Of a stretch of DNA of 7,969 nt, positions 7,888 through 7,969 are shown in pieces. Under the pieces are notes generated by a model. It did not search any database. It was not told the origin of the DNA and was given only the letters and a program-made list of their open reading frames with translations. How positions within the stretch are numbered: the first letter of the stretch is position 1; each line of letters opens with the position of its first letter. Source of the stretch: Nocardioidaceae bacterium (lineage in GTDB: Bacteria > Actinomycetota > Actinomycetes > Propionibacteriales > Nocardioidaceae); assembly GCA_013811715.1 (NCBI GenBank), contig JACCUS010000510.1, positions 1 to 7,969 on the forward strand, given 5' to 3'. A program made the translations under genes and the position numbers.

Positions 7888-7969
7888 GCGCGGGTGGCGG
7901 AATAGGCAGACGCGCACGGTTCAGGTCCGTGTGCCCGAAAGGGCGTGGGGGTTCAACTCCCCCCTCGCG
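7888..7969 (+). tRNA. leuT: tRNA-Leu, anticodon CAG (3' end cut by window edge)
   Basis: A class II tRNA fold can be drawn by hand. The acceptor 5' strand GCGCGGG (7888-7894) pairs, with one G-U, with CUCGCG at the window end; the last pair, the discriminator and any CCA lie outside. D arm with AATAGGCAGAC; anticodon stem CACGG/CCGTG (7915-7919 / 7927-7931) around loop TTCAGGT, giving anticodon CAG at 7922-7924, with T33 and G37. Long variable arm with stem GCCC-GAAA-GGGC (7933-7944), as expected for leucine. T arm GGGGG/CCCCC (7947-7951 / 7959-7963) around TTCAACT. It reads CUG, a major leucine codon in high-GC genomes. A tRNA-Leu also flanks fhaA in M. tuberculosis, so this neighbour is conserved. 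Confidence 0.93.

Noticed and set aside
7888..7969. tRNA-Leu as a phage or island attachment site
   Set aside because: The 3' end is outside the window and no integrase or duplicated tRNA end is visible, so there is no support.

Overview
The window is a high-GC chromosomal segment from an actinobacterium. It carries most of the conserved cell-wall/cell-division phosphosignalling operon, the locus laid out in Mycobacterium tuberculosis as fhaA-fhaB-pstP-rodA-pbpA-pknA-pknB. The gene order, the DUF3662-type FhaA, the paired Ser/Thr kinases and the neighbouring tRNA-Leu(CAG) together support this. The kinase N-termini look more like those of Propionibacteriales (Nocardioides-like) than mycobacteria, but that is an impression from memory and not a search.

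Layout: all protein genes are on the minus strand and are transcribed from right to left. From the right they are: part of a tRNA-Leu on the plus strand (7888 to the right edge), a 261-bp divergent intergenic region, fhaA (7626-6700), fhaB (6695-6225), pstP (6221-4623, interrupted by an in-frame TAG at 5352-5354), rodA/ftsW-family gene (4626-3226), pbpA (3229-1772), pknA (1775-216), and the first 64 codons of pknB (194 to the left edge). Spacing is very tight: 4-bp start/stop overlaps at pstP/rodA, rodA/pbpA and pbpA/pknA, and gaps of 4, 3 and 21 bp elsewhere. This indicates one polycistronic, translationally coupled unit.

How the genes work together (family knowledge): RodA polymerises glycan strands from lipid II and PbpA cross-links them. 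PknA and PknB are membrane Ser/Thr kinases that sense wall fragments or lipid II through extracellular PASTA domains and phosphorylate cell-wall and division proteins. PstP is the opposing PP2C phosphatase. FhaA and FhaB are phosphothreonine-binding adaptors.

The most notable observation is that pstP is split by an amber codon exactly in the linker between its cytosolic phosphatase domain and its membrane anchor/extracellular domain. The downstream half continues in the same frame, starts immediately after the stop with a typical basic juxtamembrane segment and a transmembrane helix, and ends in an ATGA overlap with rodA. Smaller points of interest are a PASTA-like domain plus a charged tandem repeat at the C-terminus of PknA, and a FhaA whose FHA domain is followed by a long Pro/Gln-rich tail. 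I found no mobile element, CRISPR array or clearly new system; this is a conserved housekeeping operon with one unusual lesion or recoding candidate.
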